A DNA stretch of 7,162 nt from Flavobacteriaceae bacterium (GCA_029238555.1 JAQWFV010000109.1:1-7162), one strand, 5' to 3'. Shown: positions 1 through 6,753, counted from the first letter of the stretch. Program-made: numbers and translations. The notes: generated from the letters alone by a model not told the origin.

Positions 1-450
<450 letters not shown>

Positions 451-476
451 TATTGCTTTTAATTTAAACAACTACT

Positions 477-755
477 ATGTATTTAGAAATTGTATCTCCG
501 GAAGCCACATTGTATGCGGGAGAAATTACAGCGGTAAGTGCCCCTGGTTTAGATGGTTCTTTTCAGGTATTAAGTGCCCACGCTCCTTTAGTAGCTTCAT
601 TACAGGCGGGTGTACTTAAAATACAAGGTGTTTCAGATTTAATTGAAGCCCATGCAGCCAAGTTTTCTGCCCTAGAGAAAGGGGTGTATACCCTAGCTAT
701 TAATAGCGGAACTCTGGAGGTCAAAAACAACAAGATTATAGTCCTAGCAGACTAA
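477..755 (+). CDS. atpC: ATP synthase F1 subunit epsilon, short form
   Basis: This 92-residue protein matches the N-terminal beta-sandwich domain of F1 epsilon, the central-stalk subunit that couples the rotor to the c-ring. The opening MYLEIVSPEATLYAGEITAVSAPGLDGSFQVLSAHAPLVASL is typical, including the GxFQVLxxHAPLVxxL stretch. It ends at about residue 92, whereas E. coli epsilon has about 139 residues. The C-terminal two-helix domain that inhibits ATP hydrolysis in E. coli is therefore absent. The stop is followed by an intrinsic terminator, so this is the natural end of the gene rather than a frameshift. The ATG lies 26 nt after atpD and has no Shine-Dalgarno sequence, only A/T-rich bases, as is usual in Bacteroidota. 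It is the last gene of an atpD-atpC unit. Confidence 0.96.
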   Translation: MYLEIVSPEATLYAGEITAVSAPGLDGSFQVLSAHAPLVASLQAGVLKIQGVSDLIEAHAAKFSALEKGVYTLAINSGTLEVKNNKIIVLAD

Positions 756-774
756 TACAATCTCATATTTATTG

Positions 775-809
775 AAAAGCTGCTGAGTACTATCAGCAGC
801 TTTTTTTTT
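775..809 (+). terminator. Intrinsic terminator of the atpDC unit
   Basis: The inverted repeat AGCTGCTGA (778-786) / TCAGCAGCT (793-801) forms a perfect 9-bp stem with a 6-nt loop. Three further A-T pairs extend it, and a run of nine T follows (801-809). It lies 22 nt after the atpC stop codon, so its role in ending atpDC transcription is very likely. It is also only 12 nt before the next start codon, so it may affect the receptor gene downstream. Confidence 0.93.
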
Positions 810-821
810 ACACATCATTCA

Positions 822-2645
822 ATGAAAAACACTTTTAAAACACTTTTAATATTTAGTCTGTTGTTTGTAGGGAAAACAGCTTTTTCACAAGATACTATTG
901 CTACTCAAAACCTTAAGGAAGTGGTAGTGAGTAGTGGAAGAATAGATGTGCCTTTGTCTGATAATTCAAGGACATTGGTCATTATTGGAAAGGCAGAAAT
1001 TAAAAATGCAGCCGCGACTAATTTGGTAGACCTACTCCAGTCAGTGGCAGGTGTAGATGTAAGAAGAAGGGGTACAGGCGGCCAGCAGGCAGATTTATAT
1101 ATCAGGGGAGGTAGTTTTGACCAGACCCTCTTGTTAATTGACGGGATTAAAGTAGACGATCCTCAAACAGGGCATCATACTCTTAATATGGCACTGCCTA
1201 TTGAGCTCATAGAGCGAATTGAGATAGTCAAAGGACCTTCCGCTAGAATCTTTGGTCAAAACGCTTTTACAGGCGCTATAAACATTGTGACCAAGAAGTC
1301 GTTGGACGGTACAGGTAGTGCCAGATTGAGTGTGGGGTCTTTTAATCAGTTTCAAGGGGCTTTTACGAGTCAGTTCACTCAAGATAATAGTGATCAGATT
1401 GTTCATTTTTCTAGAAACAGCTCTCAAGGATATCGGTACAATACCGATTTCAAAAACAATAATTTTTTCACTAAAAGTACTTTTAATAAAGATCAGCAAG
1501 CCATAGTGCTTATGGGAACTTTTATGGACCGCTCTTTTGGTGCAAATGGTTTTTATGCCACACCAAGTGCTGTAGACCAGTATGAGCGCACTCAGGCGAG
1601 TTTGGTTTCTGTACAAACAGTCTTTGCTTCAGAGGATTGGGTGGTGACTCCAAGTGTCTATTGGAAGCGCAACCAAGACCTTTATATTTACATTAGAAAC
1701 AATCCGGGGGTGTATAGGAACCTCCATCTTTCCAACAAAGTAGGAGCTGCTCTAATGGCTAGAAATTTCAATGCGCTTGGTACCTCAGGTTTTGGCTTAG
1801 AAGTAGCCCAAGTGAGTATAAGAAGTAATAACTTAGGGAATAGAGACCGATTTCAGGCCAATGGGTTTGTAGAGCACCGTTTTTCTTTCTTTGAAGATCA
1901 ATTAGATGTGACTCCAGGGGTGGCCTTAAATTATTTTTCAGACTTTAAGTTTCATACTTTTCCAGGAATAGATATTGGCTACCGATTTAACAACGACTTT
2001 AAAACCTACGCTAATTTTGGGTACACCTACAGAATACCAACCTATACCGATTTATTTTATGCAGATAGAACTTCCATTGGAAATGAGGATTTAGATCCTG
2101 AGCAGGCACTTTCTTGGGAGTTAGGAGCTGCTTATGTACGGAATGATTTTACCGCACAGGGGGCTTTTTTTAGAAGAGATACAGACAATTTAATTGATTA
2201 TGTAAAGTTTGACGAGGCAGCCCTTTGGGAGGCGCAAAATTTTGCTGCTTTAGCCACTTCTGGTGTGGAGATAAACATGACTCAAAAATTCACCCTATTT
2301 GGTTTAGACCAAACTTTATCTATGGGGTACACCTACATAGATGACGCTATTAAAGACACTCAAGTGCCTTTTTCTAGGTATGCTATTAATTCCTTAAAGC
2401 ATCAGCTAACAGCTAACTCACAAGTGCGATTAGCTTCTCAGTGGCCCATGTCTTTGTCCTATAGGTATATGGAACGAACCAACGGCATTTCTTACCAGGT
2501 ATTAGATGCTGCTTTACGTTATGAGACCCCTAAGATTACTTGGTCTTTGGTGGGGAATAATATTATAAACGCTCAATTTTCTGAAACCAATCTAGTGCCT
2601 GCTCCTGGCGCGAATGTGTTGTTTTCTATGACCTATCAGTACTAA
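822..2645 (+). CDS. TonB-dependent outer-membrane receptor, BtuB-like size and architecture
   Basis: This 607-residue protein should be an outer-membrane active-transport channel energised by TonB. Residues 1-22 form a signal peptide (basic N-terminus, hydrophobic core, likely cleavage in TAFS|QD). A TonB box, LKEVVVSSGR, follows at 31-40. The plug domain spans about 45-160, with DLYIRGGSFDQTLLLIDG (91-108) and ERIEIVKGPSARIFGQNAFTGAINIVTK (131-158), both family signatures. The rest is a beta-barrel with alternating aromatic strands and a terminal aromatic residue (SMTYQY), as expected for BAM-dependent insertion. There is no SusC-type carboxypeptidase-like N-terminal extension, and no SusD partner follows. 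Length and plug resemble BtuB-type receptors, but no cobalamin riboswitch fits in the 12-nt gap before the ATG, so the substrate is unassigned. There is no Shine-Dalgarno sequence. The gene converges on the minus-strand glycosyltransferase gene 52 nt downstream. Confidence 0.93.
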   Translation: MKNTFKTLLIFSLLFVGKTAFSQDTIATQNLKEVVVSSGRIDVPLSDNSRTLVIIGKAEIKNAAATNLVDLLQSVAGVDVRRRGTGGQQADLYIRGGSFDQTLLLIDGIKVDDPQTGHHTLNMALPIELIERIEIVKGPSARIFGQNAFTGAINIVTKKSLDGTGSARLSVGSFNQFQGAFTSQFTQDNSDQIVHFSRNSSQGYRYNTDFKNNNFFTKSTFNKDQQAIVLMGTFMDRSFGANGFYATPSAVDQYERTQASLVSVQTVFASEDWVVTPSVYWKRNQDLYIYIRNNPGVYRNLHLSNKVGAALMARNFNALGTSGFGLEVAQVSIRSNNLGNRDRFQANGFVEHRFSFFEDQLDVTPGVALNYFSDFKFHTFPGIDIGYRFNNDFKTYANFGYTYRIPTYTDLFYADRTSIGNEDLDPEQALSWELGAAYVRNDFTAQGAFFRRDTDNLIDYVKFDEAALWEAQNFAALATSGVEINMTQKFTLFGLDQTLSMGYTYIDDAIKDTQVPFSRYAINSLKHQLTANSQVRLASQWPMSLSYRYMERTNGISYQVLDAALRYETPKITWSLVGNNIINAQFSETNLVPAPGANVLFSMTYQY

Positions 2646-2697
2646 TTCATAAATAGGCGTACTAAGCTTATGGGTAAACTAAACACTCCTAAGGCTA

Positions 2698-4203
2698 CTA
2701 TTTTTTAAGGGGTAGTATCTTGTACAATTGGGCCTTCCCTATAAGGGTATCTTTGGTGTAATGCTGGGATATTTTTTCGTTAAACTGAGCCTCTAGAACG
2801 CTCCTGCCTTTGAATAAACTGTTTTTGTGGTCTATCACAATCACAGCAGGCTTTAAGGAATCTAAAATAAAAGCCAACTCTTGCTGGGTTGTTTCTCTTT
2901 TGTTGTAGAAAGGAAAAAGCTCAGTTCTAAATAAATTGCTTGGATGGGTTACAGCCATTGTAGGAGGCCTTTTATTTAGCATCCAATAACCAATATGGTA
3001 TTCTAAAAATAAGATATTATCTAAAGGGTGTTGTTTTTTCTTTAAATAGGCAGGTACTTCAATGCCTTCTCCGTTATAATAGGTTCCATGCACTTGTTTG
3101 TTTTTGAATATAGCTCTGTATTCTTTATAGGATTCAAAAGGCAGGAGCAGGAAGATTATGGAAAATATACCCATGGCTTTTTTTGAAGTATAACTTTGCT
3201 TTGGTTGGAGCCAGCCGAAGAGTATAAAAACAAGTGGGTAGCATTGCAACAAATAATGGCCGTTTATTTTTCCTGCGATTACAAAGGATCCTAATACGCC
3301 AATTAAACTCAGTAGTACCAGGGGGTAGTTAATCTTACCGGATGTTTTGTGCCGACTTGTTGAAATACTTTTGACCAGAGAAAACAATAAAAACCCAACA
3401 ATTGGCAGTATAAAAAGGGCTATTTCCCAATGAAATACGGCATAGGCTCTTGGGGCTAAAAACACGGCTTTCCACCAATCTTGAAAGGCATTTTCTTTGA
3501 GGTATGGAACAGCGGTAATACCTATTCCTAATAACACGCCTAGTCCAGAGCTAAAGGATGTTATTAGGGCGTTTTTGACCCCTTTCTCTAACAAAGACTT
3601 TAGCGAAATGTAACTTACACAGAGCAAAATAGGATAGGCTAAATTTAGTTTAGACATGGCGCTGAGCCCGAATAAGAACCCGCCAATACCCCACAGCACC
3701 CATTCTTTAGGATAAGCGTTTTTGTGGGTATAGCTCCAAACCAGTAAGCCGCCTAGATAAAAAATCATGGATATGTGTTCAGACATAACCCCTTGAACGC
3801 TTCCGAAAAGACTGGAGAAATAAAGAGATAATACAGCTAATACAATGGATTGATTAAAGGGTTTATTGTTGTTGCGAAGAAAAACATACACCATAAAAGA
3901 GGTGGTGCTAACCATTAGCACTCCGCCCATTCTAATCCACCAAAGGGACTTTCCAAAAACAGTGATCATTAGACCAAAATAAGCAAATGTCACAGGAGGC
4001 TTAAGGTCCCATAAAGCGAGGTACGGTAGGTTGCCGTCTGCCCAAGCTTGACCCATCAAGATAAAAGTACTCTCGTCTTTGTCTATATAGTCTCTAAAAA
4101 AAAAGGGAAATCTGATCGCAAAAGCCACTATAAAGAGCCCTATAAAAATCAAAAGGGCTTTTGATTTAATCTTGTCTTTAGGGTTTTTAAAAAAGTAGGA
4201 CAT
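2698..4203 (-). CDS. Multi-pass membrane glycosyltransferase, GT39/ArnT-like (PMT family)
   Basis: This 501-residue protein is probably an inner-membrane enzyme of the GT-C fold that moves a sugar from a polyprenyl-phosphate donor to a lipid, glycan or protein acceptor. The first hydrophobic segment (about 16-36) is followed by a loop with the acidic catalytic-type motif DKDESTF (41-47, D43/E44). Next come a G..PY element (57-61) and WDLKPP (65-70), the hallmark of PMT/ArnT-like enzymes. I count roughly eleven or twelve membrane segments up to about residue 356, with KINGHYLLQCYP (312-323) in the late conserved region. A soluble C-terminal part (about 357-501) would face the periplasm. The acceptor and sugar cannot be read from the sequence, and no polysaccharide or lipid A cluster surrounds the gene. 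The ATG at 4203 has no Shine-Dalgarno sequence but starts the protein right before the first membrane segment. A degenerate repeat array lies upstream. Confidence 0.85.
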   Translation of the reverse strand: MSYFFKNPKDKIKSKALLIFIGLFIVAFAIRFPFFFRDYIDKDESTFILMGQAWADGNLPYLALWDLKPPVTFAYFGLMITVFGKSLWWIRMGGVLMVSTTSFMVYVFLRNNNKPFNQSIVLAVLSLYFSSLFGSVQGVMSEHISMIFYLGGLLVWSYTHKNAYPKEWVLWGIGGFLFGLSAMSKLNLAYPILLCVSYISLKSLLEKGVKNALITSFSSGLGVLLGIGITAVPYLKENAFQDWWKAVFLAPRAYAVFHWEIALFILPIVGFLLFSLVKSISTSRHKTSGKINYPLVLLSLIGVLGSFVIAGKINGHYLLQCYPLVFILFGWLQPKQSYTSKKAMGIFSIIFLLLPFESYKEYRAIFKNKQVHGTYYNGEGIEVPAYLKKKQHPLDNILFLEYHIGYWMLNKRPPTMAVTHPSNLFRTELFPFYNKRETTQQELAFILDSLKPAVIVIDHKNSLFKGRSVLEAQFNEKISQHYTKDTLIGKAQLYKILPLKK

Positions 4204-4215
4204 TTAAATATTTAA

Positions 4216-4350
4216 TAATAGCCGTTAGTTTTTCTAGTTGTACTTAGTTTATAGTAGCAATTGGTTTTAAATAATAGCAATTGTTTTATTAAGAAACACT
4301 TAGTTTATTTAGAAGCACTTTGTTTGTGTAGTTGCTGTTGTTTTTTAGAA
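4216..4350. repeat. Array of about seven degenerate 17-22-nt tandem repeats
   Basis: Units begin near 4216, 4235, 4252, 4272, 4290, 4310 and 4329, giving spacings of 17-20 nt. On the plus strand the rough consensus is TAGnAGCAnTTnGTTTTA. On the minus strand, which is the coding strand of the flanking genes, it is TAAAACnAAnTGCTnCTA. Exact shared words include ACTTAGTTTAT (4242-4252 and 4298-4308) and TAGCAATTG (4255-4263 and 4275-4283). Fainter copies may continue to about 4387. The spacing is not a multiple of three and stop codons are frequent, so it is not coding. It fills most of the gap between recX and the glycosyltransferase gene. Function is unknown; it could be a decayed minisatellite or an array of protein-binding sites. 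Confidence 0.6.
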
Positions 4351-4387
4351 AGTAATTTGGATTCCTTTTGGCGGCAGTGATTTTGGT

Positions 4388-4870
4388 TTACACCCCTGTT
4401 TCACTAAAAGGCAATGCTTTGATTTTATCGTAAATCAAATGAGATTCCCAGCCCCTATAAAATAAGTATTGCATGAGTTTTCTTTTCTGTATTTCTAGAG
4501 AATTGTCCCTTAAAGAAAGCCCTTTTTTATAAGCTAACTCGTCAAATGTATTTAAATATTCGTCTGCAGGGATCTCTTTGAGCGCTTTTTTAATGCAATA
4601 TTCGGAGATGTTTCGCTGTTTTAGTTCTGCTATGATCCTTGACTTCCCCCATTTTTTTATTCTAAATTTTCCTCTGGCAAATGCTTCTGCAAACCGGAGT
4701 TCATTTAAAAAATTATTCGTAATTAATTCGCTAATAATCTCGTCTATAGCAGCTGGTATCATCCCCATTTCTCTAAGCTTGTCGTTTACTTCTTTGTGAC
4801 AACGTTCCTGATAGGCGCAGTAACGCGCGATCTTTTTCTTCGCTTCTGCTAAAGTATAGCTGGGATTCAT
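4388..4870 (-). CDS. recX: Regulatory protein RecX
   Basis: This 160-residue protein is a RecX-family modulator, which in other bacteria binds RecA filaments in the cytoplasm and limits their activity. The all-helical repeat pattern is visible: an N-terminal helical unit (about 7-50), then the family signature region NNFLNELRFAEAFARGKFRIKKWG (52-75) followed by RIIAELKQRNIS (78-89), and a final repeat with KRKLMQYLFYRGW (129-141). Length fits the family. The start at 4870 (MNPSYT) is chosen because the open frame extends upstream to 5110 only by crossing the rng terminator and overlapping the end of rng, with no RecX-like residues there. No recA is present in the window. The rng terminator upstream suggests recX has its own promoter within the 47-nt leader region. 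No Shine-Dalgarno sequence is seen. Confidence 0.9.
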   Translation of the reverse strand: MNPSYTLAEAKKKIARYCAYQERCHKEVNDKLREMGMIPAAIDEIISELITNNFLNELRFAEAFARGKFRIKKWGKSRIIAELKQRNISEYCIKKALKEIPADEYLNTFDELAYKKGLSLRDNSLEIQKRKLMQYLFYRGWESHLIYDKIKALPFSETGV

Positions 4871-4887
4871 GGAGTGATTTTGAATTT

Positions 4888-4895
4888 TAAAGGTA
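4888..4895 (-). promoter_or_regulatory. Possible recX -7 promoter element
   Basis: On the minus strand the octamer TACCTTTA matches the Bacteroidota -7 form TAnnTTTG at all but the last position. It sits between the rng terminator and the recX start, which is the only place a recX promoter could lie if that terminator is efficient. No clear -33 TTTG box was found, and the leader would be only about 10 nt, so this is a weak call. Confidence 0.3.
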
Positions 4896-4917
4896 CGTAA
4901 AACCCTAAAAAAAAGGC

Positions 4918-4951
4918 AAAAAAAAAGCGGTCCGTTAGGACCGCTTTTTTT
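4918..4951 (-). terminator. Intrinsic terminator of rng
   Basis: The perfect 7-bp stem GCGGTCC (4927-4933) / GGACCGC (4938-4944) has a 4-nt loop and is flanked by A and T runs that lengthen it. Read on the minus strand, the stem is followed by nine T (4926 down to 4918), and the hairpin begins directly after the rng stop codon. The symmetric A/T flanks could also act on plus-strand transcripts, but no gene reads into it from that side. Confidence 0.92.
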
Positions 4952-6500
4952 AATATATAGTTTTTCCGTCATTGTTTTTAAAACGGTACTCAAGATACTG
5001 ATAGGCATCTCGAGATTGAATTTTGACCCATTTTTTATATTCCAAAAACCATTTTTGTCTAATGGAAGGAATACCTTGGGTAAGGTAAGCTGCAATGAAT
5101 GGATGTACATTTAAAGTTACTTTGTGGTCTTTAGAAGGACCAGCTAAAAGTTTTTGTAAATCTGCTGTAATTTTATCTAGCAAAACAATAGGCGCTTCTA
5201 CTTCTTTACCTGTAATGGTGGGTAGTGGCTCAGTTGTTTTAATATTCATTTCAGGTCTTACTCTCTGTCTTGTAATTTGTATGAGTCCGAATTTACTAGG
5301 AGGCAAAATTTTGTGTTTTGCTCTGTCTTCTTTCATTTCTTCACTCAGGTGATCAAACAATTTTTTTCGGTGATCTCCTTTGGCCATATCAATGAAATCT
5401 ACTACAATAATACCACCCATATCTCTCAGGCGTAACTGCCTGGCTATTTCTGTGGCGGCAGATAGATTAACATCTAGAGCGGTGTCCTCTTGATTTTTAG
5501 CTTTATTGGAACGGTTTCCGCTATTCACGTCTATTACGTGCAATGCTTCAGTGTGTTCAATCACTAAATAGGCTCCTTTACTCATTGTGGCTGTTTTCCC
5601 AAAAGATGTTTTTATCTGGCGTTCAATACCAAATTTTTCAAAAATGGGCTCAGCGGCGTCATACAATTTTACAATGGATTCTTTTTCTGGTGCAATTTCC
5701 TGCACATAATCTTTTACCTGCGTGTACAAAGTTTCATCATCTACGTGTATTCCTGAGAAACTGTCATTAAAAACGTCTCTTAATATGGATGAGGCTCTGT
5801 TGAGTTCAACCAATACCTTTGATGGGTGTGGTGCTTTGTGCAGTTTTTTACACATTACTGTCCATTTGTTCAGTAAGTTCTGTAAATCTCTATCTAATTC
5901 TGCTACTTTTTTGCCTTCTGCAACGGTGCGAATGATTACCCCAAATCCTTTTGGTTTAATGCTTTTCACAAGTCTTTTTAAGCGGTCTTTTTCTTCTTTG
6001 CTCTCTATCTTTTGTGAGACAGATACACGATCAGAGAAAGGAACCATCACTAAGTATCGTCCAGCTATGGACAATTCAGAGCTAATTCTTGGTCCTTTGG
6101 TTGAGATGGGTTCTTTTACAATTTGAACAAGAATAGATTGATTGGCTTTAATGGCGTCATTAATAGTACCATCTTTATCTATATCTGGCTCAAAGGCTAC
6201 ATTTTTCAAAGAGAAATCGCGCATTTTTCCTGTGCTAGCTCTTTTGATAAATTTTAGCATCGTTGACAACTGGGGTCCTAAGTCGTGGTAGTGTAAAAAG
6301 GCATCTTTTTCATAGCCAACATTTACAAAAGCCGCATTCAATCCCGTGATTGGTTTTCTTACTTTGGCAATAAAGATATCGCCAACAGAAAACTTATTAT
6401 TGTCTTCTTCTTTGCTTAACTCAGTGAGTTTTCCATCTTTTAACAAGGCAAAATCAACAGCAGTGGAATTAGATCTAATGATTAATTCTCTTTTTACCAT
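4950..6500 (-). CDS. rng: Ribonuclease E/G family endoribonuclease (RNase G)
   Basis: This 516-residue protein is a cytoplasmic single-strand endoribonuclease for rRNA maturation and mRNA decay. The N-terminal segment holds an S1 RNA-binding domain (about 38-130), with GDIFIAKVRKPITGLNAAFVNVGYEKDAFL (40-69). The catalytic DNase I-like part carries HVIDVNSG (321-328, D324) and GIIVVDFIDM (363-372, D368), the two Mg-binding aspartates of the family, plus FGLIQITRQRVRPE (404-417). The length fits RNase G, and there is no long disordered scaffold tail as in E. coli RNase E. The linker after RVRPE contains no CxxC zinc-link motif, and the only cysteine in the whole protein is C217. The ATG at 6500 gives the typical MVKRELIIRS start and has no Shine-Dalgarno sequence. 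A perfect hairpin lies 13 nt upstream and a terminator abuts the stop codon. Confidence 0.96.
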   Translation of the reverse strand: MVKRELIIRSNSTAVDFALLKDGKLTELSKEEDNNKFSVGDIFIAKVRKPITGLNAAFVNVGYEKDAFLHYHDLGPQLSTMLKFIKRASTGKMRDFSLKNVAFEPDIDKDGTINDAIKANQSILVQIVKEPISTKGPRISSELSIAGRYLVMVPFSDRVSVSQKIESKEEKDRLKRLVKSIKPKGFGVIIRTVAEGKKVAELDRDLQNLLNKWTVMCKKLHKAPHPSKVLVELNRASSILRDVFNDSFSGIHVDDETLYTQVKDYVQEIAPEKESIVKLYDAAEPIFEKFGIERQIKTSFGKTATMSKGAYLVIEHTEALHVIDVNSGNRSNKAKNQEDTALDVNLSAATEIARQLRLRDMGGIIVVDFIDMAKGDHRKKLFDHLSEEMKEDRAKHKILPPSKFGLIQITRQRVRPEMNIKTTEPLPTITGKEVEAPIVLLDKITADLQKLLAGPSKDHKVTLNVHPFIAAYLTQGIPSIRQKWFLEYKKWVKIQSRDAYQYLEYRFKNNDGKTIY

Positions 6501-6513
6501 GATTTATATATTG

Positions 6514-6535
6514 ACACTTCAATGAATTGAAGTGT
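6514..6535 (-). promoter_or_regulatory. Perfect inverted repeat / RNA hairpin in the rng leader
   Basis: ACACTTCAA (6514-6522) and TTGAAGTGT (6527-6535) form an uninterrupted 9-bp stem with a 4-nt loop, 13 nt upstream of the rng start. No T-tract follows, so it is not a terminator. In E. coli the related rne gene is autoregulated through hairpins in its own leader. A similar role here is inference; a DNA operator is an alternative. Confidence 0.6.
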
Positions 6536-6556
6536 GTGTTAAAATTTACTAATTAA

Positions 6557-6572
6557 ACGGGTAAATACCCGT
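6557..6572 (-). other. Second short hairpin upstream of rng
   Basis: ACGGGT (6557-6562) and ACCCGT (6567-6572) form a GC-rich 6-bp stem around a 4-base AAAT/ATTT loop whose outer bases are also complementary. On the minus strand it is followed by TTTAATTAG, a poor T-tract. It could be a weak second terminator for the upstream small gene, or part of the rng leader if transcription starts further upstream. The rest of 6501-6636 holds no gene that I can see, and no clear TAnnTTTG box for rng. Confidence 0.45.
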
Positions 6573-6616
6573 CAACCCCTTTGTTTGTAGGGTTTATGTC
6601 AATGAACGTATGAAAC

Positions 6617-6647
6617 AGAAAAAGTAGTTTAAAAAACTACTTTTTCT
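6617..6647 (-). terminator. Terminator of the HU / small basic protein unit
   Basis: A 14-bp perfect stem (6617-6630 with 6634-6647) and a 3-nt loop overlap the end of the small basic gene, whose stop codon at 6637-6639 lies within the stem. On the minus strand the core GTAGTTT/AAACTAC is followed by TTTTTCTGTTT, which fits intrinsic termination. It separates this unit from rng. Confidence 0.72.
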
Positions 6648-6726
6648 TGTGTCTGTTAGCTCTCCTACGCTTCTTGCGTTTGTGGGTAGCTACCTTATGT
6701 CTTTTTCTTTTCTTACCACTAGGCAT
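6637..6726 (-). CDS. Very short Lys/Arg-rich ribosomal-type protein (29 aa)
   Basis: The translation is 29 residues beginning MPSGKKRKRHKVATHKRK and ending RANRHKKK, with 10 Lys, 7 Arg and 3 His. The pattern KKRKRxKxxxHKxRKRRR resembles the AURKAIP1/COX24-type basic peptides, which include mitochondrial mS38 and actinobacterial bS22, and recalls eL41. Those proteins sit in rRNA at the subunit interface. I infer a ribosomal peptide but cannot say which named protein it is. Evidence that it is a real gene: a well-placed AAAGGA 7 nt before the ATG, a position 27 nt downstream of the HU gene on the same strand, and a terminator directly at its end. It is easily missed by gene finders because of its length. 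Confidence 0.85.
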   Translation of the reverse strand: MPSGKKRKRHKVATHKRKKRRRANRHKKK

Positions 6727-6733
6727 ATGACTA

Positions 6734-6739
6734 TCCTTT
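6734..6739 (-). promoter_or_regulatory. Shine-Dalgarno site of the 29-aa gene
   Basis: On the minus strand AAAGGA stands 7 nt before the ATG at 6726, ideal spacing for pairing with the 3' end of 16S rRNA. None of the other six complete genes here has a comparable site. It lies between the HU stop codon and the small gene, so it would allow independent initiation on a shared transcript. Confidence 0.6.
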
Positions 6740-6753
6740 AATTGATTAATATT

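Noticed and set aside
756..821. Cobalamin riboswitch before the BtuB-like receptor gene
   Set aside because: The whole gap is 66 nt and mostly terminator; a cobalamin riboswitch is much longer and no B12-box-like sequence is present.
1134..1616. 160-residue open frame on the minus strand within the receptor gene
   Set aside because: It is antisense to conserved plug and barrel coding sequence, shows no recognisable protein features, and is explained as a shadow frame.
2646..2720. Shared terminator between the convergent receptor and glycosyltransferase genes
   Set aside because: Only weak pairings were found (CATAA/TTATG near 2648-2672, TACTA/TAGTA near 2696-2717) with large loops and no proper T-tract in the right place.
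4216..4350. CRISPR array
   Set aside because: Units are contiguous and degenerate, with no unique spacers and no cas genes nearby.
4578..4799. 73-residue plus-strand open frame across recX
   Set aside because: Antisense to the RecX signature region; hydrophobic composition arises from the complement of Lys/Glu-rich codons.
4871..5110. N-terminal extension of recX to a 240-residue frame
   Set aside because: It crosses the rng terminator, overlaps the rng 3' end in another frame and adds no RecX-like sequence; the ATG at 4870 gives normal family length.
5095..6126. Several plus-strand open frames of 75-134 residues across rng
   Set aside because: All are antisense to the conserved RNase G reading frame, with composition typical of out-of-frame translation.
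6541..6575. Sigma70-like promoter for rng (TTGACG with TTAGTA or TAAATT)
   Set aside because: The spacings fit poorly, the element overlaps a hairpin, and the primary sigma factor of Bacteroidota does not use this consensus.
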